Under the pieces are notes generated by a model that was not told the DNA's origin, did no database searches, and was given only the letters and a program-made list of their open reading frames with translations. Positions 1 through 6,207 of a DNA stretch of 12,474 nucleotides are shown piece after piece (position 1 is the stretch's first letter; each line of letters opens with the position of its first letter). The position numbers and the translations under genes are program-made. The stretch is from Clostridiales bacterium (GTDB lineage: Bacteria > Bacillota > Clostridia > Christensenellales > Aristaeellaceae), in assembly GCA_012522875.1 (NCBI GenBank), contig JAAYJP010000061.1:1-12474 (forward strand), written 5' to 3'.

Positions 1-83
1 AGCCCGATGGGCACATAGCGGAAAAAGACGACGAACAGAAGAATAACTGCAATGATAACAATTCCCAACATAATCTCTGACAT
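1..83 (-). CDS. floA: Flotillin-like protein FloA, N-terminal fragment
   Basis: Only the first 27 or so codons are in the window; the gene runs off the left edge. The visible protein begins MSEIMLGIVIIAVILL, one hydrophobic membrane-anchoring segment, followed by FFRYVPIGL, which matches the short N-terminus of bacterial flotillin FloA (YqfA), a scaffold of functional membrane microdomains. I chose the ATG at 83-81 because GGAGGAGG at 98-91 lies 7 bases upstream, an ideal ribosome binding site. An earlier in-frame ATG at 128-126 overlaps the nfeD stop codon as ATGA, but its GGAGG is only one base away. The gene follows nfeD directly, the usual NfeD-FloA pairing, and is probably co-transcribed with it. 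Identification rests on few residues plus context. Confidence 0.8.
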   Translation of the reverse strand, partial: MSEIMLGIVIIAVILLFVVFFRYVPIG

Positions 84-124
84 ACCAAGACCTCCTCCAA
101 GTTCCTCAAAAAAAGTGCTCACAC

Positions 125-625
125 TCATACCTCCAGCCTTTCCACCATCACGCGGGACCCCTCAACCTCACGCACCCTGACGCGCACTCCTCTGTCGATA
201 AAACTCCCGTCGCTCACCACGTTGACTCGTTCACCGTCAACCTCCGCCATGCCGGCCGGGCGCAGCACCGTAAGCGTCGTGCCTTCCCGGCCCAGGTATT
301 TGTCGTATTCGTCTGTGGCGATAAAGCCTTCCTCACGGCTCTGCCCGCCCTTCAGAACCAGCGGGGAACGGGAGAGGCGGCCCTTGGTGGCGGACCTGAT
401 GGAGATGTATATCGCAGCCCCCACAATCACCAGGAGGATCAGGCTCACCCCCAGGCCGGCAATGTAACCGTACTGATTCCAGGTAAATGCCGCCGCCATA
501 ATCAGCAGGACAATGCCCGAGATGCCGGGAATGCCAAAGCCCGGCATGAAAAGTTCCACGATGATCAACCCTATCCCGACCACCGCACAGATAAGAATCG
601 GCAGATTGTTGAGAATAAAATCCAT
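125..625 (-). CDS. NfeD-family short membrane protein
   Basis: A 166-residue membrane protein with three hydrophobic segments in the first half (about residues 8-30, 33-48 and 55-77), including the loop ELFMPGFGIPGISG typical of NfeD proteins. A soluble C-terminal domain (about 95-166) has the LRPAGMAEVDGERVNVVSDG signature of the NfeD OB-fold. Members of this family partner with flotillins or SPFH proteins and are thought to help organise membrane microdomains; this short form lacks the ClpP-like protease domain of long NfeDs. The start at 625 is supported by GGGAGG about 8 bases upstream. It lies 62 bases after the uracil-DNA glycosylase gene and just before floA, so it is probably in the same transcription unit as floA. 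Confidence 0.9.
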   Translation of the reverse strand: MDFILNNLPILICAVVGIGLIIVELFMPGFGIPGISGIVLLIMAAAFTWNQYGYIAGLGVSLILLVIVGAAIYISIRSATKGRLSRSPLVLKGGQSREEGFIATDEYDKYLGREGTTLTVLRPAGMAEVDGERVNVVSDGSFIDRGVRVRVREVEGSRVMVERLEV

Positions 626-687
626 ATCTCTTCCTCCCTGGTACTATTCTACCGCACAAAACGGGGCCATAAACGGTTTCGCCCACG

Positions 688-1278
688 CTAATTCGGATGG
701 TCCCTGCTATTCTTCTCTTTTTCCGGTAATCCAGACAATATGTCCCGAAGCCGCTTCAAATCTTCCCAGGCGTCCTTTTTCTTGCCCGGATCGCGCAGCA
801 GAGCCGCCGGGTGAAAGGTGGGCAGGATGTAGACCCCCTTGCTGAGCACAAACTGCCCCCGGGCTTTGGTAATCCTGAGTTCCGGGCCCAGGATATGTTT
901 CAGCGCCGTTGCCCCCAGCAAAAGGATGGCCTGGGGGCGGATAAGCGCCGTCTGCGCCCGCAGATAAGGCAGGCAGTTGGCGGCCTCCCCATCTGTGGGC
1001 ACGCGGTTGCCCGGCGGTCGGCACTTCACAATGTTGCCGATGAAGACTTCCTCACGGCTTAAACCAATGGCTTTCAGCATTTGGGTGAGCAGCTGCCCTG
1101 CAGCACCCACAAAGGCCAAGCCCTGACGGTCTTCCTGGGCTCCGGGACCCTCGCCGATCACCATCAGCCTGGCATCCGGGTCACCCTGGCCTGGAACCTT
1201 ATGGTTGATGCCAGCGGAAATCCCGCACTTTGTGCAGCCGGCGATGTCCGCGTTCAACTGTGCCCAGGATGTCAGCAT
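688..1278 (-). CDS. Family 4 uracil-DNA glycosylase (iron-sulfur type)
   Basis: A 196-residue protein that would excise uracil from DNA, starting base-excision repair of deaminated cytosine. Visible family 4 hallmarks: the cysteine pair C15-x2-C18 and C86 (in NIVKCRPPGN) and C102, together the four ligands expected for a [4Fe-4S] cluster; the catalytic-loop motif GEGPGAQED at 42-50; and HPAALLR at 156-162. Length is usual for the family. The ATG at 1278 lies one base after the stop codon of the small membrane protein gene (TGATATG) and has no clear ribosome binding site of its own, so translation is probably coupled to the upstream gene. No key residue looks missing. Confidence 0.93.
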   Translation of the reverse strand: MLTSWAQLNADIAGCTKCGISAGINHKVPGQGDPDARLMVIGEGPGAQEDRQGLAFVGAAGQLLTQMLKAIGLSREEVFIGNIVKCRPPGNRVPTDGEAANCLPYLRAQTALIRPQAILLLGATALKHILGPELRITKARGQFVLSKGVYILPTFHPAALLRDPGKKKDAWEDLKRLRDILSGLPEKEKNSRDHPN

Positions 1279-1279
1279 A

Positions 1280-1492
1280 TCAGCGGAAACGGGAGTTCAG
1301 CAGGGTGAAGGTGGATGCGATGTCCCGCCAGAGCCAATTGAGCAGGCTTAAAATCAACAGAATCATGATCAGGATGACCACCGCCCCAAGGATGACGCCC
1401 ACAAAATCGCTCATCCCCGACGCGAAGCGCAGATGATCGCGCCGCTCCTGGCGTTCTTCTTCCTCCACTGCCATATAGTCCTGTTGATCCAA
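1280..1492 (-). CDS. Small single-pass membrane protein of unknown function
   Basis: A 70-residue protein with a highly charged N-terminal part (EEEERQERRDH, about residues 10-20), one long hydrophobic helix (about 29-54, GVILGAVVILIMILLILSLL) and a short basic tail. I do not recognise the family. The TTG start at 1492-1490 is chosen because GGGAGG at 1506-1501 sits 8 bases upstream. An in-frame ATG at 1474 would give 64 residues but has only a weak site. The reading frame stays open far upstream, but that part is antisense to the nucleotidyltransferase gene and is not coding. The stop lies one base before the glycosylase ATG, which argues that this is a real gene translated in tandem with it. 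Confidence 0.65.
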   Translation of the reverse strand: MDQQDYMAVEEEERQERRDHLRFASGMSDFVGVILGAVVILIMILLILSLLNWLWRDIASTFTLLNSRFR

Positions 1493-1512
1493 ATCCGTCA
1501 CCTCCCGTTTTG

Positions 1513-1541
1513 ATTCTACTCCATCCGGGCCCCGCGCGCAA
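1513..1541 (-). promoter_or_regulatory. Candidate promoter for the small-protein/UDG/nfeD cluster
   Basis: On the minus strand TTGCGC (1541-1536) is followed after 17 bases by TAGAAT (1518-1513), a plausible sigma-A promoter in the divergent gap. The predicted transcription start would fall almost on the ribosome binding site at 1506-1501, giving a very short leader, which lowers confidence. Confidence 0.4.
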
Positions 1542-1550
1542 CGCGCCGGC

Positions 1551-1579
1551 TTTCCCAAACGCAGGGCTTGGGGTATACT
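1551..1579 (+). promoter_or_regulatory. Candidate promoter for the nucleotidyltransferase
   Basis: TATACT at 1574-1579 is a good -10 box. The hexamer 17 bases upstream, TTTCCC, is a poor -35 box. Its position about 30 bases before the ATG, in a divergent gap, is sensible. Confidence 0.4.
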
Positions 1580-1609
1580 GGGACTATTAAATACAAGCGG
1601 GAGGTAATC

Positions 1610-2521
1610 ATGAAGGAACCAATACTGGTGGTGATGGCCGCAGGCATCGGCAGCCGATTCGGGGGCCTGAAGCAAATGACGCCCTTTGGGCTGCACGGGG
1701 AAAGCCTGATTGACTACTCCCTTTTTGACGCGCTGCGTTCGGGTTTCAAGCGCGTTGTTTTCATCGTCAACGGGAAAATCATCGATGATTTCAAGGACCT
1801 GGTGGGCAGCCATGTGGAGGGCCGGATGGAGGTCACCTATGTCAACCAGGAGCTGGATATGCTGCCCCATGGCCTCACCGTGCCGCCTGGCCGGGTGAAG
1901 CCCTGGGGCACTTCTCACGCCGTCTTGTGCAGCAAGGATGTGATTGACGCGCCCTTCTGTGCCATCAACGGGGATGACCTGTACGGCCTGGACGCCATGC
2001 AGAAGATGTACGCCTTCCTGAAGGCGGGCCCACAGCCCCATGAGTATGCCATGGTGGGCTTTGACCTGAAAAACACCCTGTCCGAGCACGGCTATGTGTC
2101 ACGGGGTATCTGCCAGGTGGATGAAAACGATTATCTGGAGAATGTCATTGAGCGGCTTCACATCATCTCCACTGTGGACGGCCCCCTGCATACCCTGGAC
2201 CAAAAGACCTATCACCGTCTGCCGGAAGACACCACGGTGTCCATGAACATGTGGGCCTTCACGCCCCAGGTGCTGGATGAGATTGAGGCCCATTTTCCCA
2301 CGTTCTACAAGAAGGCCATGGCGGAAAATCCGCTGAAAGCGGAATTCTACCTGCCCAACCTGGTGGGTGACCTGCTGAGGGAAAACAAAGCCACCGTCAA
2401 AGTGATGCGCTCAAGGGATAAGTGGTTTGGCGTCACCAACGCCTCGGACCGCCCCATTGTGGAGGAGGCATTGAAGGAACTGACCCGCCATGGCGTGTAT
2501 CCCGATGGGCTCTGGCGCTGA
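1610..2521 (+). CDS. Sugar-phosphate nucleotidyltransferase family protein
   Basis: A 303-residue protein of the NTP_transferase fold, which couples a nucleoside triphosphate to a sugar or similar phosphate, releasing pyrophosphate. Residues 10-22 hold the nucleotide-binding signature AAGIGSRFGGLKQ; GTSHAV (100-105) and INGDDLYG (119-126, metal-binding acidic residues) follow the family pattern, and SMNMWAF (211-217) lies in the substrate half. A Leu-His-rich linker and the KWFGVTN segment near 271-277 close the domain. Length is similar to glucose-1-phosphate nucleotidylyltransferases, but the substrate cannot be told. The ATG at 1610 has GGGAGG 6 bases upstream. The gene stands alone on the plus strand, ending at a terminator about 165 bases on, so neighbours give no clue to the pathway. 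Confidence 0.88.
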   Translation: MKEPILVVMAAGIGSRFGGLKQMTPFGLHGESLIDYSLFDALRSGFKRVVFIVNGKIIDDFKDLVGSHVEGRMEVTYVNQELDMLPHGLTVPPGRVKPWGTSHAVLCSKDVIDAPFCAINGDDLYGLDAMQKMYAFLKAGPQPHEYAMVGFDLKNTLSEHGYVSRGICQVDENDYLENVIERLHIISTVDGPLHTLDQKTYHRLPEDTTVSMNMWAFTPQVLDEIEAHFPTFYKKAMAENPLKAEFYLPNLVGDLLRENKATVKVMRSRDKWFGVTNASDRPIVEEALKELTRHGVYPDGLWR

Positions 2522-2687
2522 TACGGCCTGCCTGACAGGGCCGGCAACACGGGCTGCCAGCATCATCCGGCAGAAAATGCTGCCAATTTGACGGGGTGGA
2601 TCGGCCTGCTGCACATCCCGCCGGGGCGGATTGTTTGCGGAGAAATCCATCCCAAGGCCCCCCGAACATGGCCACTGACACGCTAAA

Positions 2688-2713
2688 CCGGCAGCGCGGG
2701 CTGCCGGATTTTT
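2688..2713 (+). terminator. Intrinsic terminator after the nucleotidyltransferase
   Basis: CCGGCAGC (2688-2695) pairs perfectly with GCTGCCGG (2700-2707) around a GCGG loop, followed by ATTTTT. It works in the plus direction; on the minus strand the run after the stem is only TTT, so it is at best a weak terminator for the glycerate kinase gene. The rest of the gap 2522-2687 shows small imperfect hairpins but no gene. Confidence 0.85.
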
Positions 2714-2724
2714 GATGCCCATTT

Positions 2725-3966
2725 TCAGGATCGCCTGATCAGCAGTACCGTCAGGTCATTTACATTGGTGCCGGTCGGCCCGGTAATAATGAGGCCGCCA
2801 ATCGCCTGAAGCGCGTGGTAAGCATTGTTGTCATCCAGGTATTTTTCAGCCTGGATGCCCTTGCCTATCAGCTTGCCGGCGCTTTCGCCGTCGCAGTAGC
2901 CGCCCGCGGCGTCTGTCGGCCCGTCGGTGCCGTCGCTCCCCACGGAAAACACGGCAGTATCCTTCAGCCCCCTGATGCCAATCGCTGCTGAAAGCGCGAT
3001 TTCCTGGTTGCGGCCTCCCTGGCCCCGGCCCGTCACTTTGACCACCGTCTCCCCGCCCAGAATCATGGCCCGGGAAGGCCCTTCCTGATGTTCCCTTGCG
3101 ATGGCGCCCAGAAAAGACCCGGCCTCCCGCGCAACACAGGTAAGGGACGTCGTCAGCACCTGAGGTACATAGCCCAAGCCCTGTGCAGCCTTAGCCGCTG
3201 CGCCGCACAGCTGTGTAACCGACCCCGTCACCCGGGTCTCCACATTGTCCAATGCCTTCGGCGTTTCCTCGCCCATCAGCCTAAGCGCCTCGGCGCTCAG
3301 TTCAAGGCGAAATTTCCTGGCGACCTCCAGGGCTTGGTGGCTGGTGGAACTGTCCGGACAAGCGGGACCGGAGGCAATCATGTCAAGTGGGTCGCCGATG
3401 ATGTCCGAGAGCACCACCGCAAACACCCTGGCCGGACGGCATGCAAGCGCGAACCGTCCGCCCTTGACGTTTGACAAGCGCTTGCGCACCCTGTTCATCG
3501 CCACAATATCGGCTTCGCTTTGAAGCAACTGCCGGGTAATGCCCTGAAGCTCAGGCAGCGGGACACGGGGACTCTCAAACAAAGCCGAGCCGCCCCCGGA
3601 AATCAGGAGCAGCACCCTGTCCTGGGGCTTAAGGCTCCGGACCATCGCCAGGGCTTCATCCGTAGCCTTGATGGTGTTCTCATCGGGCACCGGGTGGCCG
3701 GCCTCCCGAAGCATAATCCCTGGAAGCGCGTTTCCCCCATGTCCGTACTTGGTGATAACAATTCCCCGGCTGACTCGCGAACCCAGTATGCCAAGGGCCG
3801 CTTGGGCCATGGGATACGCCGCTTTCCCAATCGCCACCAGGACAATCTGGCCGCCAAAACCCAGGTCAAAATCCGCCAGCGCCTTTTGCACCGCTTCGTA
3901 AGGCTGGGAGGCCTTGAGCGCCGCACCGATGATGGCCTGCGCGTCCTGCCGGAGGTTTTCTGCCAT
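2725..3966 (-). CDS. Glycerate 2-kinase (MOFRL family)
   Basis: A 413-residue glycerate kinase of the type II family, which phosphorylates D-glycerate at position 2 using ATP and so feeds glycerate, hydroxypyruvate or tartronate breakdown into glycolysis. Visible motifs in order: AIGKAA (45-50, with conserved K48), ISGGGSAL (122-129), RVRKRLSNVKGG (159-170), LSDIIGDPLDMIASGP (186-201), GGETVVKVTGRGQGG (304-318) and NQE (320-322). In the C-terminal MOFRL domain are SDGTDGPTDAAGG (344-356) and TGTNVNDL (398-405). Length is usual and all motifs are intact. The ATG at 3966 has a moderate AGAAGGGA sequence upstream. It appears to be a single-gene unit, divergent from the tRNA-Thr gene and convergent with the nucleotidyltransferase. 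I found no convincing promoter for it. Confidence 0.95.
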   Translation of the reverse strand: MAENLRQDAQAIIGAALKASQPYEAVQKALADFDLGFGGQIVLVAIGKAAYPMAQAALGILGSRVSRGIVITKYGHGGNALPGIMLREAGHPVPDENTIKATDEALAMVRSLKPQDRVLLLISGGGSALFESPRVPLPELQGITRQLLQSEADIVAMNRVRKRLSNVKGGRFALACRPARVFAVVLSDIIGDPLDMIASGPACPDSSTSHQALEVARKFRLELSAEALRLMGEETPKALDNVETRVTGSVTQLCGAAAKAAQGLGYVPQVLTTSLTCVAREAGSFLGAIAREHQEGPSRAMILGGETVVKVTGRGQGGRNQEIALSAAIGIRGLKDTAVFSVGSDGTDGPTDAAGGYCDGESAGKLIGKGIQAEKYLDDNNAYHALQAIGGLIITGPTGTNVNDLTVLLIRRS

Positions 3967-4012
3967 GGGGAGTCCCTTCTATTGCCTGGCTGCTATAATT
4001 TTTGATTCAGCC

Positions 4013-4041
4013 TTGCATTTGATATGCCTATCGTATATAAT
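4013..4041 (+). promoter_or_regulatory. Promoter of the tRNA-Thr gene
   Basis: TTGCAT (4013-4018), a 17-base spacer and a perfect TATAAT (4036-4041). Transcription should begin near 4048, about five bases before the mature tRNA 5' end. A further extended -10 match, TGCTATAAT at 3991-3999, lies upstream without a good -35 box. Confidence 0.8.
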
Positions 4042-4052
4042 GCGCGTTGCGC

Positions 4053-4128
4053 GCTGATGTAGCTCAGGCGGTAGAGCACCTCCTTGGTAAGGAGGAGGTC
4101 ATGGGTTCGAGTCCCATCATCAGCTCCA
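4053..4128 (+). tRNA. tRNA-Thr (anticodon GGT)
   Basis: A complete cloverleaf: acceptor GCTGATG (4053-4059) pairs with CATCAGC (4118-4124); D stem GCTC/GAGC; anticodon stem CCTCC/GGAGG around the loop TTGGTAA with anticodon GGT at 4086-4088; T stem ATGGG/CCCAT around TTCGAGT. The discriminator base is T4125, and CCA (4126-4128) is encoded. GGT reads ACC and ACU threonine codons. The gene has its own promoter and terminator, so it is a single-tRNA unit. Confidence 0.97.
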
Positions 4129-4134
4129 ACTCAG

Positions 4135-4157
4135 CCGGCCTTGACAGGCCGGTTTTT
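4135..4157 (+). terminator. Intrinsic terminator of the tRNA-Thr gene
   Basis: CCGGCCT (4135-4141) pairs perfectly with AGGCCGG (4146-4152) around TGAC, followed by TTTTT. It starts six bases after the tRNA CCA end. Confidence 0.9.
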
Positions 4158-4193
4158 GTATGCAAACCCCTCTGGTTTACGCAGCCCAAAAGC

Positions 4194-4217
4194 AAAAAGG
4201 ACGCTGTCACAGCGCCC
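4194..4217 (-). terminator. Intrinsic terminator of the shikimate-kinase-like gene
   Basis: On the minus strand GGGCGCTG (4217-4210) pairs with CAGCGTCC (4206-4199), including one G-U pair, around a TGA loop, followed by TTTTTGC. It lies 13 bases after the stop codon and faces the tRNA terminator, insulating the two convergent units. Confidence 0.85.
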
Positions 4218-4230
4218 TTCTTTCCTGGCC

Positions 4231-4740
4231 TTATTTCAAACCCTCCACCAGCTTGGTCAGATTTCCCAGCCCCACCTGCAAGCCGTGGGAGTTGTCCAGG
4301 GTATAGTCCGCACAAGCGCGGTAAAAACCGATGTGATGATTGAACTCGTAGATGACATCTTCATGGGTTTTTCCGTTGAGGCCGCTGTTTCGCTCAGTCC
4401 TGATCTCTGCCAGGATCTGGTCCAGCGGGCGGTCCACATGGATGATGACGCCGTGGTTTTGCATCAGCTGCACATTTTCCTTGATCATTGGAAGCCCGCT
4501 GCCGGTGGAAACGATGCAGGGTGCCCCCCCCACCAGTTCAATGAGCACGCCGGTTTCGGCGTTATGGTAGAAATCCTCCCCCAAAGACGCATAAATCTGC
4601 CCGATGGACATGCCCAGCATCTCTTCCACCCGCTGGTCCGTATCAATAAAGCGCAGGCCCAGGTTGGACGCCACCCGGCGGCCCAGGCTTGTTTTGCCGC
4701 TGGCGGACATGCCGACCAGGAAAACATGCATTGGCAACAT
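4231..4740 (-). CDS. Shikimate kinase family protein with altered substrate site
   Basis: A 169-residue P-loop kinase of the AroK fold. Walker A is GMSASGKTS (10-18) and the metal/substrate DxD is FIDTD (31-35). By my alignment to AroK, the arginines that hold the shikimate carboxylate are replaced: the FRxxE arginine is H59 (in DFYHNAE) and the RxPLY arginine is H136 (in HHIGFY). The GGG substrate loop reads GSG (80-82), and the lid RPLL is replaced near SGLN (119-122). It therefore may phosphorylate something other than shikimate, and I leave out the aroK symbol. The ATG at 4740 has AGGAGG 9 bases upstream; an ATG at 4731 is too far from it. Own promoter and terminator; no other aromatic-pathway genes nearby. 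Confidence 0.8.
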   Translation of the reverse strand: MLPMHVFLVGMSASGKTSLGRRVASNLGLRFIDTDQRVEEMLGMSIGQIYASLGEDFYHNAETGVLIELVGGAPCIVSTGSGLPMIKENVQLMQNHGVIIHVDRPLDQILAEIRTERNSGLNGKTHEDVIYEFNHHIGFYRACADYTLDNSHGLQVGLGNLTKLVEGLK

Positions 4741-4784
4741 GCAACCCCGCCTCCTTTTGACCCTGCTATTATTTGATGACACAA

Positions 4785-4814
4785 AGTATAGCATACCGGG
4801 ATGCCCATACGCAA
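4785..4814 (-). promoter_or_regulatory. Promoter of the shikimate-kinase-like gene
   Basis: Minus-strand TTGCGT (4814-4809), 18-base spacer, then TATACT (4790-4785) with an extended TGC just before it. It lies right after the rplT terminator, separating this gene from the ribosomal protein operon. Confidence 0.65.
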
Positions 4815-4842
4815 GAAAAACCGCGCCGGCAAGGGCGCGGTT
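4815..4842 (-). terminator. Intrinsic terminator of the infC-rpmI-rplT operon
   Basis: On the minus strand AACCGCGCC (4842-4834) pairs perfectly with GGCGCGGTT (4827-4819) around a six-base loop and runs into a T tract. It is 18 bases after the rplT stop codon. Confidence 0.9.
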
Positions 4843-4860
4843 CCCAAAAAAACGGCCGGC

Positions 4861-5211
4861 TCAGGCGCTCTTGACGGATTCCGCCAATTGGGAGAAGGCG
4901 CCGGCGTCGTTCACCGCCAGGTCCGCCAGCATTTTGCGGTTCACTTCGATGCCCTTGCGCTTAAGGCCGCTGATAAAAGCGGAATAGTTAAGCCCGTTGA
5001 GCCGGGCCGCGGCGTTGATGCGCACGATCCACAGCCGGCGGAAATCCCGCTTGCGGTGCTTGCGGCCGACATAGGCATAGGCCAGCGAGCGGCGCACCTG
5101 TTCGCTGGCGGCACGGTACTGCTTGGACCGCGCGCCGTAATATCCTTTTGCCAACTTCAGCATCTTCCGACGCTTTTTCTGGGCGTTTACCGCCCGTTTG
5201 ATGCGAGCCAT
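4861..5211 (-). CDS. rplT: 50S ribosomal protein L20
   Basis: A 116-residue protein, the usual length, starting MARIKRAVNAQKKRRKML with the family's very basic N-terminal extension, followed by KGYYGARSKQYR and RKRDFRRLWIVRINAAAR, all diagnostic of L20. It binds 23S rRNA early in large-subunit assembly. In Firmicutes L20 also represses its own operon by binding the infC leader. The ATG at 5211 has AAGGAGG about 10 bases upstream. It is last in infC-rpmI-rplT, 36 bases after rpmI, and is followed by a strong terminator. Confidence 0.98.
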   Translation of the reverse strand: MARIKRAVNAQKKRRKMLKLAKGYYGARSKQYRAASEQVRRSLAYAYVGRKHRKRDFRRLWIVRINAAARLNGLNYSAFISGLKRKGIEVNRKMLADLAVNDAGAFSQLAESVKSA

Positions 5212-5247
5212 GTGTAGGTTCCCTCCTTAAATAAAAGCGATGAAAGC

Positions 5248-5445
5248 TTACTGCTGGATGAGCAGGCGGATGGTCGCTGCCTCTTTTTTGTTCTGAAGCG
5301 TGCCGCCGGCGCGCAGCTGCCTGGTGCGCTTGGTCTTCTTCTTGGTCATGATGTGGCCCAGGTTCATCTTCTTGTGTTTCACCAGGCCGTTCTTGGTCAC
5401 CCGAAAGCGCTTGGCAGCGCCGCGGTGGGTTTTTTGCTTGGGCAT
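5248..5445 (-). CDS. rpmI: 50S ribosomal protein L35
   Basis: A 65-residue basic protein, standard length, beginning MPKQKTHRGAAKRFRVTKNG, close to the L35 consensus MPKxKTHRGAAKRF. Part of the large ribosomal subunit. The ATG at 5445 has AGGAGG 10 bases upstream. It lies 33 bases after infC and 36 before rplT, the conserved operon order. Confidence 0.98.
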   Translation of the reverse strand: MPKQKTHRGAAKRFRVTKNGLVKHKKMNLGHIMTKKKTKRTRQLRAGGTLQNKKEAATIRLLIQQ

Positions 5446-5478
5446 GTGGGATGGTCCTCCTTTAGTCTGATACTGCGT

Positions 5479-6039
5479 TTACGGGGCAGGGACAGGCTTC
5501 TGCTCATCCTTTTCCGGCTTTCCCGGTTTTTCCACTTTAGGGGCAAGGATCATGATCATGTGCCGCCCTTCAAGGTTAGGTTGGCGCTCGATGGCCGATA
5601 TGTCGTTTAAGCGCTCTGCGAACTCCTGCATCACCTTTCGGCCGATCTCGCTGTGGGCAATCTGCCGGCCCCTGAAGCGGATGGTGACCTTGACTTTGTC
5701 GCCGGCTTTCAGGAAGCGGACGGCGTTCCTGGCCTTGGTCTGGATGTCGTTCTCCTCGATGGTGGCGGAGAGCTGGACCTCTTTAAGGGTAATGGTTTTG
5801 TGGTTTTTGCGGATTTCCTTCTCTCGCTTGGACTGTTCAAAGCGGTGCTTGTCATAGTCCATGAGCTTGCATACCGGCGGGCGGGCGTTCGGCACGATTT
5901 TTACAAGGTCAAGCCTGGCTTCATCCGCAAGGCGCATTGCCTGCGCTGTCGGCATAACCCCCAACTGTGCGCCGTCACTGCCAATGAGCCTGACCTCAGG
6001 GTCACGAATGCTCTCGTTGATCATCAGATCCGTGTTGAT
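5479..6039 (-). CDS. infC: Translation initiation factor IF-3, probable AUC start
   Basis: IF-3 binds the 30S subunit, prevents early joining of 50S and checks the start codon-initiator tRNA pair. The N-terminal domain has INESIRDPEVRLI (7-19) and PPVCKLMDY (54-62); the C-terminal domain has GDKVKVTIRFRGR (113-125) and MIMILAPK (161-168), then a Lys/Pro/Glu-rich tail. The start I favour is ATC at 6039-6037, 8 bases after GGAGG (6052-6048). It gives 186 residues and an N-terminus like Bacillus IF-3. The first ATG (6024) is 23 bases from that site, and a TTG at 6087 lies inside the leader terminator stem. Rare AUU or AUC starts are known for infC and permit IF-3 autoregulation. First gene of the operon. 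Confidence 0.95.
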   Translation of the reverse strand: MNTDLMINESIRDPEVRLIGSDGAQLGVMPTAQAMRLADEARLDLVKIVPNARPPVCKLMDYDKHRFEQSKREKEIRKNHKTITLKEVQLSATIEENDIQTKARNAVRFLKAGDKVKVTIRFRGRQIAHSEIGRKVMQEFAERLNDISAIERQPNLEGRHMIMILAPKVEKPGKPEKDEQKPVPAP

Positions 6040-6172
6040 AAAGTACACCTCCGAAATAAAAGATTGGCGGGCTTCACGACCCGCCAATCCGATTGGATAG
6101 ACTATTACGTCCTGCCAAAACCAGACAAATCAACATTCGTCAGGTGAGAAGCGGGCAGCTTCTGCTTTCGCG
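6040..6172 (-). promoter_or_regulatory. L20-type ribosomal leader of the infC operon
   Basis: About 130 bases of untranslated leader between the predicted transcription start near 6172 and the infC start. It contains an upstream hairpin AGAAGC-TGCCC-GCTTCT (near 6151-6135), the competing CCAAT/ATTGG hairpin, the strong terminator and then the ribosome binding site. In Firmicutes, leaders at this place bind excess L20 and terminate transcription (the L20 leader RNA family). The placement and terminator are seen; binding of L20 is inferred. Confidence 0.7.
6053..6089 (-). terminator. Leader terminator (attenuator) upstream of infC
   Basis: On the minus strand GATTGGCGGG (6089-6080) pairs perfectly over 10 bases with CCCGCCAATC (6071-6062), then TTTTATTT. 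It sits between promoter and infC, so it must be conditional. The preceding bases offer a competing hairpin, CCAAT-CGG-ATTGG, that uses the left arm of the terminator stem. This is the layout of L20-controlled attenuation. Confidence 0.85.
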
Positions 6173-6178
6173 TTCTCT

Positions 6179-6207
6179 ATCTTACCACCCGCTCATAGCC
6201 CTGTCAA
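6179..6207 (-). promoter_or_regulatory. Promoter of the infC-rpmI-rplT operon
   Basis: Minus-strand TTGACA (6207-6202), a perfect -35 box, 17-base spacer, TAAGAT (6184-6179). The stop codon of the upstream foldase gene (TGA, 6206-6204) lies inside the -35 hexamer. Confidence 0.9.

Noticed and set aside
1493..2089. Upstream extension of the small membrane protein frame to 269 codons
   Set aside because: This part is antisense to the nucleotidyltransferase and crosses the promoter region; the ribosome binding site at 1506-1501 points to the short form.
2688..2707. Terminator for the glycerate kinase gene on the minus strand
   Set aside because: The stem is symmetrical but is followed on that strand by only TTTAG, too short a T run to call with confidence.
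2411..2722. Minus-strand open frames across the gap after the nucleotidyltransferase
   Set aside because: They overlap the terminator stem and the 3' end of the nucleotidyltransferase and show no protein features.
6040..6087. Longer IF-3 with a TTG start at 6087
   Set aside because: The extra codons are the leader terminator hairpin and its T tract, and known IF-3 proteins begin shortly before the INE-IR motif.
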